From assembly GCA_015680685.1 (NCBI GenBank), contig MNCI01002869.1, positions 69,035 through 133,034 on the forward strand: DNA of 64,000 nucleotides. Direction: 5' to 3'. The position numbers were made by a program, and so were the translations under genes. The notes beneath the pieces were generated by a model. That model had not been told where the DNA came from. It saw only the letters and a list, made by a program, of their open reading frames with translations, and did no database searches. Shown in pieces: positions 1 to 11,750 of the stretch. Within the stretch, counting starts at the first letter, position 1. Each line of letters opens with the position of its first letter. The DNA is from Gnetum montanum (taxonomy: Eukaryota; Streptophyta; Gnetopsida; Gnetales; Gnetaceae).

Positions 1-1000
1 GCATCTATTGTGCTTAGCCATGCCCTTCCCATTATAATTGGGAAGTCCCCTTCATTGTTGTTGACTTCGATCACCAAGAAATTGGCTGGGTATGACCAAC
101 CACACACAGTGGTAACTATGTCCTCCACCAATCCCAAGGGAATGGTGATGGACTGGTCAGCCAGCTCTAGTTGAATGTTTCTCTTCTTAAGTTGGGGCAG
201 GTTCCAGGATTGATACATTTCTCGTGATATTAGGTTGAATCTAGAACTTGAGTCAAGAAGAGCCTTATGAGGTGCATTCCTGGTGACTTGGAGGTAGATT
301 AAGGGACTTCTAGGGTTAGATAGTTTCCTGAGAAGGTGGCGTAACCTGATCTAGTCGATTATGGTATGCGTTAACATAACCGTATGCGTGAAGCTCTGAT
401 TTTGGTTTGAAGGGAGCTCTGAAGCCTTGTATGTTGGAGGAGTGATCACAGACTCAATCGCTTATTGTTGGGAGAGCTTGTCTGGGCTTTTGGTTCTGAA
501 GAAGGGTCTTCTCTTTTTATGGTTGTCATAACTAGTAGCGAGTTGAATGTTTATAGCTCTCACAGTGTTACGTTGCTATGGTTGAGTGGGGAGTTCCCCT
601 TGCATTGTTGGAGTAGGAGGTGTTATGGGAACTATCAATGGAAGAGGTGTAGACAAATTTGGAGGATGGAACGTATGTGGAGTGTCTCCCAGAGGAGAAG
701 GAGTCCTCCTAAAGTACTCCCAAACTTGGTAGTCACGTTGGGGAGTTGTGTGATCCATAGAGTCACTTGGAGAAGCCGGCTGCTGCACATAATAGCCATA
801 AGGATCAGGTTGCCAGTAAGGGTACTATTGTGTTGATGGTGGCATCCCCCATGACTGTGGATATTGCCACTACTGATTTTGTTCGGTGGGTTATGGTGGA
901 GTTCCACTTGGATAGTATGTCAATGGTTGGTGGAACTATCTTGGGTTACCTTGAGGGTAAGGTAACCTTTGGGGTGTTTGCCATTGGTTAAGTCTCGGGT
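1..1000 (-). pseudogene. Proline-rich linker and protease of element A, partial
   Basis: Reading minus from about 1000, a Pro/Tyr/Gln-rich linker (best open piece 788 to 576) leads into an aspartic protease domain at about 330 to 1. The second protease motif (IIMGRAWL) is clear near the left edge. The active-site motif, D-S-G in C, reads D-S-S at about 250, so the catalytic loop glycine is lost by a change equivalent to G to A. Stops interrupt the linker. The open frames on the plus strand here are shadows. Confidence 0.75.
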
Positions 1001-2893
1001 TGAGTGCATACACCATAGACTCTCATAGATGTGAGATTATTGGACAACATCCCTTAGGATGGTTATAGTAGCAGATCTCACATCCACTGTCATCATCTAT
1101 GTCCGAATCCACAACCTCATCGGAGATAGTAATTTTCCCCTTACCCTTGTTATGTGCAGGGCCTGAATCTCACCTCTTTTTCCTATCTTTGTCACTACTT
1201 CATTCCACCTTAGACTCTTCTATGATTTTCAAGATAGTTTCAAGTATAGAGTATAAGGAATCCCACAATTGATCCATATTAGCTGATACTTCTATTGTTA
1301 TTTTTTTAATCGGCAAGGTTTTTCTATTCACCAACTCTTCGAGTGGTGACTCATCATCTTCATCACAAAATTTCACTCCCTTCTTCTGAAGGGAAGGATC
1401 ACAGTTGTATTCTTCCACACTTTCCCTCTTTCATAGCTCCCCTTCTTCTTTTGCTACTTATTCCAACAAGCGATGTATCTCATGGGATCTAAGTTCTGAT
1501 CATCTCCCTTCGGCATAAGTCCCAAGGGTTCTCCTAGTCTCATGTCTTATCCCATCTATGATGTGGCAGAGTTGATCTTGCTATGCGTAACCATGGCCTA
1601 GGCAATGATGTAACAATGTGTAGTAGTGGCCCATGGTAGCATCCAAGGGTTCATGAGTACCTTGCTTCCATCCTTGGATCTACTTACGTAAGTTAGACAC
1701 TTTGGAGTACATTTGATATTTATCGTTGAAGAGTTCTAACATCGTACTTCACCTCCTAATGGTTTCTGGTTCTAAGGATTGGTACCAACTCTCTACTTCC
1801 TTTGTGAGTGTCCTGGGAAACAACTTTAGTTTTTGCCACTTGTTCTCTATGTTCTGCGAGGTGCAGGCATCATGGAATGTCTGTAAATGATGTTGCGGAT
1901 CAGTGTTGTATCCCCCTTCAAATTGTCAGATGTTGTTCATGTCTAAGCGCTTGATCCGACTATCTCTTAAATGCCTTGTGGGGATTCTTACTGCCTCCAT
2001 GATGTCTAGCATGCTTCAGGTGGCAAGTAGGGGTATGTCATGATCATCTCTTTCATGACGTCTATGATGTCTACGTTGTTCCCTACTTTCCCTTCATTCA
2101 TGCCCTTGTCCTCTCTCTCAACTCTCTCATCGAGGTCTCTCATTTTGCCTACCTCTATCCTCATCGTTATGCTTTCTATGATTGCACCCAGAGGTGGAAA
2201 GAGAGGGTGAATGGTGTGATGAAGGAGAAGAAGAAGAAGAACCATTGTCATGGCGATGTTTCCTATCTTCTCTTCTGTGGCTTCGGCCCCAATCGTGATG
2301 ACGATCTAAGTGCCCATCTTTGTCATATGTTGTTGTTCCCTCAGTGAACAGTTGGTGTTCATGGGGATTAAAACTAGGGTTATGTATCGTGGAGTGTAGG
2401 TTCTGATACCCCAGCTCCTCACTTTTGTTAGGAGGGGGAACATCTTTCGATAGAGAACCCGTTATGAGTGGTTCACCATCTCCCATTTCACTTAGGATGT
2501 GCAGGACCTCTTTGCCCTTCAACAATGTATGTTGGCTCTCCTGCCTTGAGTCCCTCATACGTTGTAAAGTTGCGGGATGGTAATCCCTCATGTCAAAATT
2601 TTTTGCAACGTATTCAACATAGAGCTAAGTCATGCTGATTTGTGCCAAAGCACGGAGGAGCATGTTGGGGACTGCATGATCCAGAGGTAACACAATGTTA
2701 CCTTACAATTATCTCCAGTGCATTTGTTCATCTTGATGAAAATAAAAGTAAAATTGGGAATATACTCATCAGGATGAGTATATTCCATCCTATATTGTTG
2801 AAGAACTGGTGAATTTTGGTTGTGTTTTTGATTGCCGAACGTTCTTTGTATGATCCCTAGGTGGTGAGTTGCTCTTATGAGAAGAAGAAATTG
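1000..2893 (-). pseudogene. gag of element A, decayed
   Basis: Gag is the structural protein that packages the element RNA in cytoplasmic particles. The best open piece (2591 to 2127) is hydrophilic, rich in His, Arg and Ser, and matches the same part of C. The conserved gag core lies at about 1500-2050 and is full of stops. A zinc knuckle CEICYYNHPKGCCP (C-x2-C-x3-H-x4-C) is intact at about 1044-1082. The start is inferred by alignment with C near 2893; the ATG itself is lost. The protein continues towards a proline-rich linker and protease. Confidence 0.8.
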
Positions 2894-3016
2894 CTATTTA
2901 ATTTGGTGTGCTAATTAACCATTATATAATGTTTCTTTTAATTAAACCTAAGGTTATTTTAAGCTCCCAACGATGTGAGTAATTTCCTATGTTCTACTTA
3001 GCACAGAAACACTTAG

Positions 3017-3034
3017 TCCCCAACAACGGTGCCT
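3017..3034 (-). other. Element A primer-binding site
   Basis: The plus strand reads TCCCCAACAACGGTGCC directly beside the LTR. Reversed, this is the GGCACCGTTGTTGGGGA type, a mutated form of the Asp-tRNA primer site (TGGCGCCGTTGCCGGGGA) known from Athila-type plant elements. Sites like it recur at B and C. Confidence 0.85.
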
Positions 3035-3035
3035 A

Positions 3036-3875
3036 TGATGAGTGGCAAGGTACCCCTACACTCAACCATACGAATACGAGCGTAACACGTGCGATCTAGT
3101 CGAACTCCATAGACTAATTTCCTACATGCCTCATGGAACACTTAAGGTTAATTATTCGTTGTCTTCCCAGATTTACTTGTATTTGTCATAGTGTATGGTT
3201 AAGTAATTTTGAGGTATATGATTTTTATATCTTTTTATGTTTTATCTCCTATGCTATTGAGTTGAAGCATAGAGAGACTAATTACTAACTTTAACTAATG
3301 AGCTAAGTCTAATTTAACCTAGCATTAGCATCTGTTTCCACTTACCATACACACCCTGAACCAATGCAACTGTGGTTACCAAACACTAGTCGTTGCTAGG
3401 ATCACCACGCGTAACGCACGTGCTTGAAGTGGTCGTACTAAGGCACTTAACTAGGAGAGAAGGGTTGAGAAAGATTTAATTCCTAATAAAGAATTTAAAT
3501 GGAAAATAGTAAATAACAATAAATAAATCCTAATTAGCCTATTCCATGCACCACAAGGTTTATCCAAGAAGCTCATCTTTATTGCCGTACACAAACTTGT
3601 GTTCAAGTACAATGTTTGCTCGAATAAAGATCCGTTTACTTTAGGACTCCTACTACAGGCACATGGAAAATATTCTATCTCTGGAGTGATCAATCTGCCA
3701 GAGTTTCACTATGGTCTAAGCCTAGGATGAGGAAATAAGGGAGAGCCACCTCTTATTTATAGATATGACGGTGCACTGCGATATCATGTATGCAATATCA
3801 CGAGGGATGTGATATCGTGACAGCTATGATATCACGTACGCAATATCACGGCCCATGCGATATCATGTCCCATCA
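3036..3875 (-). repeat. Element A 5' LTR
   Basis: On the plus strand it opens TGATGAGTGG and closes CCCATCA, so in element orientation it is TG...CA. The inner edge abuts the PBS. A TATA-like box (minus strand) lies at about 3754-3762. Immediately outside it is a run of six GATATC/AATATC words (3779-3868) in the U3. The first 100 bases closely match the inner LTR ends of B and C. The partner LTR is outside the window, so the outer edge at 3875 is placed by analogy with C and by the CA end, without a TSD. Confidence 0.85.
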
Positions 3876-4324
3876 ACTATTCTTTCTATTGTTTCAAGCT
3901 TCAATGTTATGTTAATAGAGTTTATCTTGAATTTCCTCAAGGTTAATGAGAGTTCATAAATGACATAAATAGGAAATGAGGAAGTTCTTAACACCACATT
4001 CAACTCTAAACATAACTAGAAATAACCCCATCTAATCACAAACTAAATCATAAGGAGAGGAAACTTGTGGTTCCAAATCACAAGCATATGCCACATATGT
4101 ACTTCATGAGGTCCCAACACACAGAGAATGAGCACATGGTTCCTTGGATGATCCCAAAGATGACATGCATGACATGTTTCATTTGAGGATCCACATTTTA
4201 ATTTCATTTGACATATCCTTTTCTCTCATTTTAAAAATATAAATTGTGTCTTGTAACACATGACAAAAAGACATGGACCCATAACTTATGACTCATAAAA
4301 AAACATGAAAAATAGTACTACCTT
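3876..4324. other. Unassigned AT-rich sequence outside element A
   Basis: No credible coding frame. It begins right after the A LTR (ACTAT would be its TSD, but the partner is outside the window). It and the next 1.3 kb are rich in CATG/TCATG words. It may be part of the copia LTR or an older unrecognised repeat. Confidence 0.4.
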
Positions 4325-4532
4325 CTATAATGACATGGAAAATAAATGATATAAGGGAAGCATATATTAGACTAGAAATATTTTCATTTATTCCATTACA
4401 CTAAGGTGGGCTTCAAATTAATTACTCTAATATTTATTAGTGGAGTCATCATTTCTTAGGCTTCCAACTAATAATATTTATAACCTAATAAGTGCTTCCC
4501 TCATATCATTTTTATTTTCCATGTCATTGTAG
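4325..4532. mobile_element. Foldback / MITE-like hairpin element
   Basis: Two inverted arms of about 48 bases, CTATAATGACATGGAAAATAA... at 4325 and the reverse complement of CTACAATGACATGGAAAATAA... ending at 4532, differ at only a few positions and enclose about 110 AT-rich bases. There is no coding capacity. This is the form of a non-autonomous inverted-repeat DNA element. No convincing target duplication is visible, so a simple inverted duplication remains possible. Confidence 0.6.
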
Positions 4533-5600
4533 GAGTTAGATTTATTTTTATCATAGGTCAACAATGAAATAAGATTCCTCTAAGCTTGAAATGGTAGAAA
4601 TTTCAACTTTTCTTTAAAGTTGATTTGAGACATCATGAGTTGACCATACGTTTTTTGGAGGTCATGGTCTATAATGAAATGAGTCATGATTGTTGACTAT
4701 GGGTAATGGTCAAGCCATACTATTATATCACAAGATTGCCACATGTCATGGTCTACTAAAAATAAAGAGAAAATAGACTTTGTGCATACCTTGAGATGGC
4801 CACAAGTCATGGTTAGGTCATGATGAACATTCTAGCCTTTGTTCTACCTCCTTGTACTTCAAATTTGTTCCACAAGCTAATCACAAGTGATGGGACTTTT
4901 AAAAAATAAATCATGAGTAGAACATGAGTCATGATCTATAGTACCCCAAGTTGTAGTAAGGTCATGGTTACCTAGAAATACCTCTATGTTTATCATGAAT
5001 TGTGATGAACTCATGGTAAAGTTGTGATTCTACAGAAAATAGAGAACGACACCAAAGAAAATTTTTGAACATAATCTAATCAATTTTAAGGCTTAAAACA
5101 TGTAAACAAAGACTAAAAACATGTTTTATAGTCTCCAAACATGGGGAGGTAAGCTTGAATTAGAAGATAAACATGAATTTATCCTTGAATTCAACTTATG
5201 TGTTCAAAATGTGTATAACCATCATGAACATGCATATACTCTTAAATCCACATGAAAATGACTTCATATGTTCTTAGAAACATGTGAAAAATAGGAGAAA
5301 AGACTCCCACAAGCTAAATAATCTTGAAACAAATACATGGAAAGAGATTTATATGCTTTAAAATAAAATTAACATGAGATGGTTGAAACTAATGAACAAG
5401 AGTATGAAACTTAACTTGAATTTATAAATGGCAAGTGAGTCCCTTGAGTTAAAGCATAAAAACCACTTCTAATTTCTTCAAATCTTTACTAGAAACACGA
5501 GGAAACATACATGTAACTTTAGAAGCTTTATGGAACTTGAAATTGAAACATGCATGTAAGAAATATGTGAGAATACATGAAAGTGTGAGAAACTATGAAA
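4533..5600. other. Non-coding AT-rich stretch with repeated TCATGG/CATGAGT words
   Basis: No gene. Between about 4620 and 5050 the words TCATGG, CATGAGT and TCATGATC recur many times, several inside statements of the form GGTCATGGT. The stretch may be the R/U5 and flank of the copia LTR that starts at 6108 (minus), but I cannot place its outer edge. Confidence 0.35.
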
Positions 5601-6108
5601 GAAAAGGTTGTAAGAACTTGGGAGAAGAATCCATGAGAAGGGATTCACTTTTCAAATTAATATAGCCATGCTACAAGAGTGTAAAAAAGAAAGAAATGGA
5701 AAAGTTAAGAGAGCTTTCCTAAGCACACAAAGCTTACATAAGAACACTTAAGAATTGAAGGAAGGAAGAGCTTATATTCACTTTAATCAAATGAAGAAGT
5801 AAGGCAAGGCAAGGCAAGGCAAGTTAAAATGGGAGGGGTTCACCCCTATTTATAGTTTTTTGTGTAGGATTTTGATTCTTGGAGTATGGCCCATGCATGA
5901 AGGCGTTTCATCCCATCTTTCTTTTTTCTTAGAAATTTGCTCAATTTCTAATATTCTAAGATCATTTTTCTTCAGAAAATTTACTTATAACACTTAAAAA
6001 ACATCACAACATCAAAGGAAAGACTACCATTGCTTCATACTCTACTCACCATAAAAAGAAATGTAGATGGAGGAGTTTAGATGGAACACATTCATACTTG
6101 TTCTAACA
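5600..6108 (-). repeat. Ty1/copia remnant, 3' LTR start (U3 and promoter)
   Basis: On the minus strand a TGTTAGAACAAG start at 6108 follows shortly after the end of a copia-type RNase H frame, the normal place of a 3' LTR. About 255 bases in, CTATAAATAGGGG (5846-5855) is a good TATA box. Just downstream in the expected R region is a microsatellite, (AAGGC) about 4.6 times, at 5801-5823. The outer end of the LTR is not resolved. Confidence 0.55.
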
Positions 6109-6184
6109 CATCCTTCTTTAGTATGTAATGTGTGAGAACCATGGATTTTAGAGCCTTGAGAATTTTATTTCCTTACTTATTCAA

Positions 6185-6249
6185 TCTTTAAGATGTCAGT
6201 TGTCTTCAATAAGTAGTATAACTTTTAGGCTTAAAGTGATTTTTGTAAG
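6185..6249 (-). pseudogene. End of Ty1/copia RNase H / pol (left fragment)
   Basis: Read minus, 6249 to 6185 continues the frame broken off at 14921. It carries the tail of a copia RNase H (the residues around the family's ADILTKPL motif, here decayed) and then stops. Element B separates it from the upstream part. Joining is supported by the GATGT duplication on both sides of B. Confidence 0.6.
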
Positions 6250-6254
6250 GATGT
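6250..6254. other. Target-site duplication of element B, left copy (GATGT)
   Basis: The same five bases follow the right LTR at 14916-14920. Together with TG...CA LTR ends this fixes the B boundaries to the base. Confidence 0.9.
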
Positions 6255-6766
6255 TGATGAGTGGCTAGGTACCCCTACACTCAATCATACGAATATGAAC
6301 ATTCACGCATGATCCGGTTGAACTTCGCAGATGGACTAGTTGTGGTATCTAGATAGTTACATGTTGATTGCAGTTCGCGCTCTTCCCACTTGGACTAGTA
6401 TTTACTTGGTCACGTATGGTTTAGTCTAGAGTGAGGTGAATGATGTGATCCTAAACTAGTGCTACTCCTAGAGATAATGGAAAATAATCTTTTTTTAAGC
6501 TAATAAGCAATAAGAAGCAAAATCTAAACTAGCTTAAGTGTGATGAACATCTGTCCTTAATATTCATGTGCATCTTTAACCTCGTGTACTGCTTTTGGGA
6601 TTACCAAGTGCATATTACTTGAGCACTCCTAGACACACTATTGGGTTAGCAAGTAGTTACACTAAAATGTTTGTGATTAAGTCGTACTCATTCCACATTA
6701 AAAAATACAAACATGTACCTGATATCGAGGATTCGATATTAGGGCCTAGAAAAATACAATTCATCA
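6255..6766 (-). repeat. Element B 3' LTR (512 bp, internally deleted)
   Basis: It starts TGATGAGTGGCTAGG and ends AATTCATCA, colinear with the 845-bp right LTR. About 330 bases are missing after position 6694, including the TATA box and most of the GATATC cluster; only GTACCTGATATCGAGG and the end remain. The two LTRs also differ by many substitutions, so the insertion is old. Confidence 0.92.
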
Positions 6767-6778
6767 TACCCCCATGAC
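6767..6778 (-). other. Element B polypurine tract
   Basis: The plus strand TACCCCCATGAC abuts the inner edge of the 3' LTR. Reversed it is the purine run GTCATGGGGGTA that primes plus-strand DNA synthesis. D has the equivalent ATGGTGGTA at 16064. Confidence 0.7.
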
Positions 6779-6962
6779 TAAATAACAACTCGTCCTTGAG
6801 TCAGATAAAATGAGAATGAGTTCGATTGATTACACAATGGATGGGTATGGGATTATTGACTAACTAGGAATTACTCATGCCGTAGTGTGGAATTGAACAA
6901 AACAAAATTGGGACACAGACACAGAATTTACAAAAAAAAAAAAAAACAAAATTTGTTGGAAC

Positions 6963-9676
6963 TCATGTGTTTCCTAGTGGTGGTGGCTCCTTCATGGGTC
7001 TCTTCCCCTTATGTTGTGCTCTAGGTCTTGGAAATGGATGTCTTTGAAGAAGTGCTTCGAGCTTTTCTTCTTCAGTTTGGGGATCTTGTGCTGTCCATGC
7101 TGATTCTCCAATGTTTGATGGAGTCGGCACCTCCCATGGGCACGATAGTTATGGGAACATTTGATTGGCCTTGACATATAAGTGGCAAAAAGCCATTATT
7201 CCTCTTGATAGGCTCTAGCTTTGTCCTTGCATTCTTGGTAGTCTATGATCCATCAAGCCAAATTTTCCATGACATCCTTTTGTCCTTGGTAGCTAGTCTT
7301 GACCATGTCTAATTCAAAATTTGCCACTTTTGATTTCTGTAGCGTCTTCTTATGTTTAGCAAATTTTGTTTCATACTTTGCATAGGTGGTTGTTACCTAT
7401 TTTTCCAATTTTGTTCTTGGCTATCTTGCTATCAGCATGGCCAAGTTGGCATACAACAAGTTTGCCAATTCCATGTACTCTGTGAGGTCTTATATTTGTA
7501 GGTCCTAGCTTTTTAGTTTAGCTTGATGGATGAAGGCATAAGTATCCAATATGGCCCACAAATCAGTGTTCTAAGCATTGAGTGTGTTAATGTGGGCTTT
7601 GGCCATATGGATTTCTTTCTTAATCACTTACTTGTACATCCCCATATGATCTCTAAAATTCTCTTTGAGCTTTTGATGTCACTTGGCCTCATTTTGCCAC
7701 ACACTTATTTTAATCACTATCTTTTGATAGATTGCATGTACCTCCTCCATTGAGAGGATTCTGTTTTCTCTGGTCAAGTGATTCATATGTTGGTTGACCC
7801 TTATTAATTGTTCTTGTAATTGTTGAAAAGTTTCCTTGATAACATTCTTTTGTGTTTCTACTATAGTCAACTAGAGATTTTTGGTGGCGAGGCATTTATT
7901 TTCTTCTTGTGAGGCCTTGAGTGCTTTGGCGTGTGGATACATTTGAGCTTGTGCATTAGAAGCATCCCAATCAACCCTCTCTTTTTCCTTAACTACTTTT
8001 TTATTCTCCTCTAGAAATTTATTTAGCTACTCTATCTAGAAGGACTCTAGTTGGTCTACAGGGATGATTTGAGATGGATCTTGTTGTGTAGCTTGCAGGG
8101 TGATGAGCTTTTCTTGGAGTCTTTCTAACTCCTCCTCTACATGCTCAGCCCTAACCTTTGCCATGACCAGCTTCCCTTTTGTGGAGATGAGGTCTAAATG
8201 TGTTGCTATAACATCTTAAGGGATGTCAAATAGGGACATCATGACTTGTCTTATTTGTAGCAACCGATCTAGAACATCCTCATGCTCCGTAGGAGTCATC
8301 AAGGGATCGACCAAAGTTTGAGCATCGTGTGCTCCTAGAAAATCTATTGATGGCACAACAGGGATATTAAATGATTCTTTTATGTGGTCTGTGACCACTT
8401 CTACTACTCCCACTGCATCTTGGTGCTACATGATCACTACTGTGGTGCCTTCACTAGTTTCTAATTGCACCTAAAAAGATGCAGTGTTTCTAGAGATCTG
8501 TTGTGACCAATGTGATTCCCATCTCCTATTTGGATAGAAACCTCACCTCGTATGCGATCAATTGAGACCATAGGTCATATGACATCATCAATGGCCTTGA
8601 AGAGATTGGCTTCATCATGGTTTTCCCAACTAACCATTTTAGTAATGGCCTTGAGATGGCTCATCAATGGTTGATAGTTCTGCAGTGGTGGTGGTGGCTG
8701 GTCTTGCTGGTCTATAACTTGTGTGCTAGGCCCTGTTTCCCATTCTTGCTCAAGATCTAGTGTCTTACTAGCACTTTTCCTTAGGGCCAATTTAGTAATT
8801 CAGTGAATGAAGCATTTTGGGCCTTTCTGGGGATGTCATTGGTGTACCCTAGAATTCTAGCATGTTGGAATAGCTTCCTGATGAGATAGGGGAAGGGCAA
8901 TGCAAACTTTCCCATATTACATTCTTCAAACCACCTTAAAATTTCTGTAAGATATAGATGGGGTAGGTTGGCATTAACCTTGCCCATCAAGATGGCACTT
9001 TCTTTAGCCACATATGTTAAAATTATGTTTAAACCTTTTGCTAGGAAAATGTGATATGTGCTGATTTTGCAGTAGATTCTCTCTTCAAGTGTAAGCTCTC
9101 CATATGCTTTATCTTCCTTACCATACATCCTTTTCAACCATATCTTTTGCGCATCAGCATCGGAATGAGTGGACAAGTGAGCAACCTTTGGTCCTATATT
9201 CGGAAGATTTAGAACTTCCAAAATGGCTTTGGCAAAGAAATCAACAAAAATACCACCAATATGAATGGTGGTGCCGTCTTCTTTGTTGTGCCAACATTGG
9301 TACATCTCTCCCAAGTACCAATCACCACTTTTAGAGAGAATAGGCCATAACGGAGACCCTTTAAGTTGGTCCCTAACTACTTTAGGAGTAGACTCAGTGA
9401 AAGGTCTAAAGTTGAGTTCCACAATCATAGCTGTTGATGTGGACCTTTCATGAATTTCCTGAACACATTCTAGAGATGTTATCCTTATTCAGGTGCTCCA
9501 CCGTCTCCACCTTCGACATGTCCTAATTGCATAGTAATAGGAGGTTCCTGATTGATGCTAAATGATTGTGCCTCTTGCTCTGTATGTTCCTCAAGAGACA
9601 CCTGGCCTCTATCTTTCCTTGGCCATTTGGATGCACCTTGTGAGGGTCCTCCTTGCTATCCTCTTTTAGGGGCCAT
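6963..9676 (-). pseudogene. Element B accessory ORF3 (globular domain plus coiled coil)
   Basis: Starts at the ATG at 9676 (MAPKRG...), reads through a polar Gln/Glu-rich N terminus, then an uninterrupted 215-codon domain (9428 to 8781) with a Trp/Leu-rich pattern including FVDFFAKAILEVLNLP and LTEILRWFEE. A proline run (QPPPPLQ, about 8690) follows, then a heptad-rich coiled coil (about 8410 to 7680, for example EELERLQEKLITLQ), and a basic C terminus ending near GKRPMKEPPPLGNT at 6963. About 900 codons with several stops and shifts. It occupies the place of the env-like gene of Athila elements, but I see no signal peptide or clear membrane segment. It resembles the plant-specific transposon-associated proteins that begin MAPK. 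Function unknown. Confidence 0.7.
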
Positions 9677-10169
9677 CTGCAATCACACAGAATTGTCTAT
9701 TATTAAGGCTATTTACAAAATTTGATTTATATCTTAATTCTTGTCTTAATAAATTAATTTCTTGTCTAGTGTAATTTAGAGTTAGAAAATTTTACAAAAT
9801 TTCCTCTAAAACTTTTGATATTGGTCCCAATTTTATTAGGTGACTCCAAAAAGAAATACTTTTCATGGTATGGGTGAAGAGATAAAATTAATTTGGCAAA
9901 CATTTTTAACATTTTAAGGTCATTTACCTTTTATGATATCCTTTGGGCAATGATGAATTCAGAAAAAACTATGCACAACTTGGAGCATACCCTTTTCCCA
10001 TGACTAAGTCAAACACTTCAGGTTTATATAGGTTTGATTGGAATGAGAATCGAAGCGTTAATGAACAAGATAGGGAAGTTGGAATGATAGGTGCTCAGAG
10101 CATCAGAATTCATAGAAGAAAATTTCAATATATCCCCTTTCATGAATAGTGAAAAATGACATTGACATG
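9677..10169 (-). other. 5' untranslated region of element B ORF3
   Basis: About 500 bases between the ORF3 ATG and its TATA box. AT-rich, no coding. D has a similar gap (about 440 bases) between TATA and ATG. Confidence 0.5.
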
Positions 10170-10275
10170 CATGGTGGGGTCCCTATATATAGTTTTTATA
10201 GATGCGATATCACGTAACTGATAGCGTGGACCTGATATCGCATTGGACTTGATATTGGATACTCGATATCATGTC
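10170..10275 (-). promoter_or_regulatory. Internal promoter of element B ORF3 with GATATC cluster
   Basis: A TATATATA box (10184-10191) stands in the context CCTATATATAGTTTTTATAG. Immediately upstream in minus orientation are several GATATC-type words (10205-10275), including GATATCACGTA, which occurs also in the B LTR at 14870. The layout (TATA, then the word cluster) is the same as in the B LTR. The D element has the same TATA core before its ORF3 but a different word. Confidence 0.65.
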
Positions 10276-11750
10276 TCGTTGAAAATAAGGTACTTGAAAA
10301 AATTGATAAATTTTTGAATTTCCAAGGCCAAAAATGAAGGATTTGAGGTTAATTCAAAAGCTCTAGTATAATATTGAAGAGATCGAAAGGCACCAGAAGT
10401 GTAATGAAATGGAATTTTACAATGAAGTTCGTGAGTAAGGGAAGGAAAAAGGACATGTAGTGGTGCATAGGAATGTTTGAATTAAAATGATGATAAAGGA
10501 AAGAATAATTTTAGCAATGCAGTACTCAAAGGTTATAAAATGATGTGATGATGATCTGCAATAAGTGCAAATTACAAAAGTTATGAAAGTGGGTCCTCCC
10601 CAAGGTAGGTTCCTACCTATCATGCCCTTACGTAACCACACTTGAAAATGTCTGTAGGTACTAAAAGGGTTAAATGGAATCCACACTAGTTTCAAAACAT
10701 ACACACATGTAGATACCACCATGATGAGGTATGAATTCTATGCTACACAAGACATAGGTCAAAAATACATGAACAACGAGATGAAATGAATCCTAAAAGG
10801 GATTGCAAAGATTGAGACATGAGGTAACTGACCATGGGCATAATGAATCCTGAGTGTAGGGTGTGATTAATGTGTCATTAGCTCATTTCTCCAAAATCAA
10901 TACCAAGTCCATGCCTCTAATTAGTGACATCACATTGTTTCATCCCATGATGGACAACCATAAGAGCACCATGACAACAAAGCATACGATCACTTGGCAT
11001 TTTGTCCAAGGGAGGAGTGATTTGGAATTTCTTTGCGGAACATTCTTCTTTGGTATTTTCTTTGATGTTTTCTTTTCTTTTCTTTGCTTTTCTCTTCTCT
11101 TTGTTTTTTCTTTTAGTTGCTTTGGCACTTTGTCCTTTCCAATAGTGAACTAGAGAAGCCATCAACCTTCAGGCATGGGTGCATGTCTTTCCAGTGGGAC
11201 CCCCAGAATAGTATTGAGTTTCTTTATTGAGTTCATTTATTACTCTTACTTCCATTTTTTGTTAGATCTACAAGGATCTTAGTACAACTAGGCTACATGA
11301 TAGCACCTATAGATGTCACCAAAAAGAATCCACAAGTCCCCTTGATGTCACACCTTGGCCATTCCCTCTTAGTCCATCATTTTTTGCTCTGGGCATAATG
11401 AGAAAAAAATTACTATAAGTTTTAGTAATGACAAGAATATCATCATTCCCAGAGTTGAACCTCTTATTAATAGAATGGATGGGTGGATGTTGTGGGCTCA
11501 TTTTCCAAATAAGTAATCAGTTGGGACTTGATAACATAGAACAACACCTCGACCAACGAGTCACATGAGTGTTTTATTCATAGATGAGATTATCCATAAA
11601 AAGATAAAAAAAAATAAAAATATAGCAACAAATTGAAAGATGAAAAATTAGAAATCGAAAGATCAAAAAATAGGAAATTGAAAATGAAGAACTAGAAAAC
11701 AAAAAATTGTAAAGTCAGAAAAGAAAAAATAACATTTACTAACTCTACTT
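10276..11750 (-). other. Spacer between gag end and ORF3 promoter in element B
   Basis: Non-coding. It contains a TTTTC-rich microsatellite (about 11040-11130) that produces a spurious hydrophobic frame. It shares stretches such as GGTGGATGTTGTGG with the spacer after integrase in D (27.1-27.8 kb), so it is the normal post-pol segment, brought next to gag by loss of pol. Confidence 0.6.

Larger units (their letters stand above)
1..3875 (-). mobile_element. Element A: Athila-like Ty3/gypsy retrotransposon, 5' part only
   Basis: Read on the minus strand this is a 5' LTR (3875 to 3036), a primer-binding site, gag, and the start of protease, cut by the left edge of the window. The gag and protease match element C (18.7-21.7 kb) stretch by stretch on the opposite strand. 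Stops and frameshifts are scattered through the coding part, so it is a dead copy. RT, integrase and the 3' LTR would lie to the left, outside the window. Lineage assignment rests on the Asp-tRNA-type PBS and on similarity to C and D, whose RT motif is Athila-like. Confidence 0.88.

Noticed and set aside
465-991. Plus-strand open frames of 70-123 codons
   Set aside because: Shadows of the minus-strand gag-protease linker of A, which matches C on its coding strand.
10863-11153. Open frame with a very hydrophobic Phe-rich stretch, like membrane helices
   Set aside because: Produced by a TTTTC microsatellite in the B spacer; no homologue in D and wrong strand for the element.
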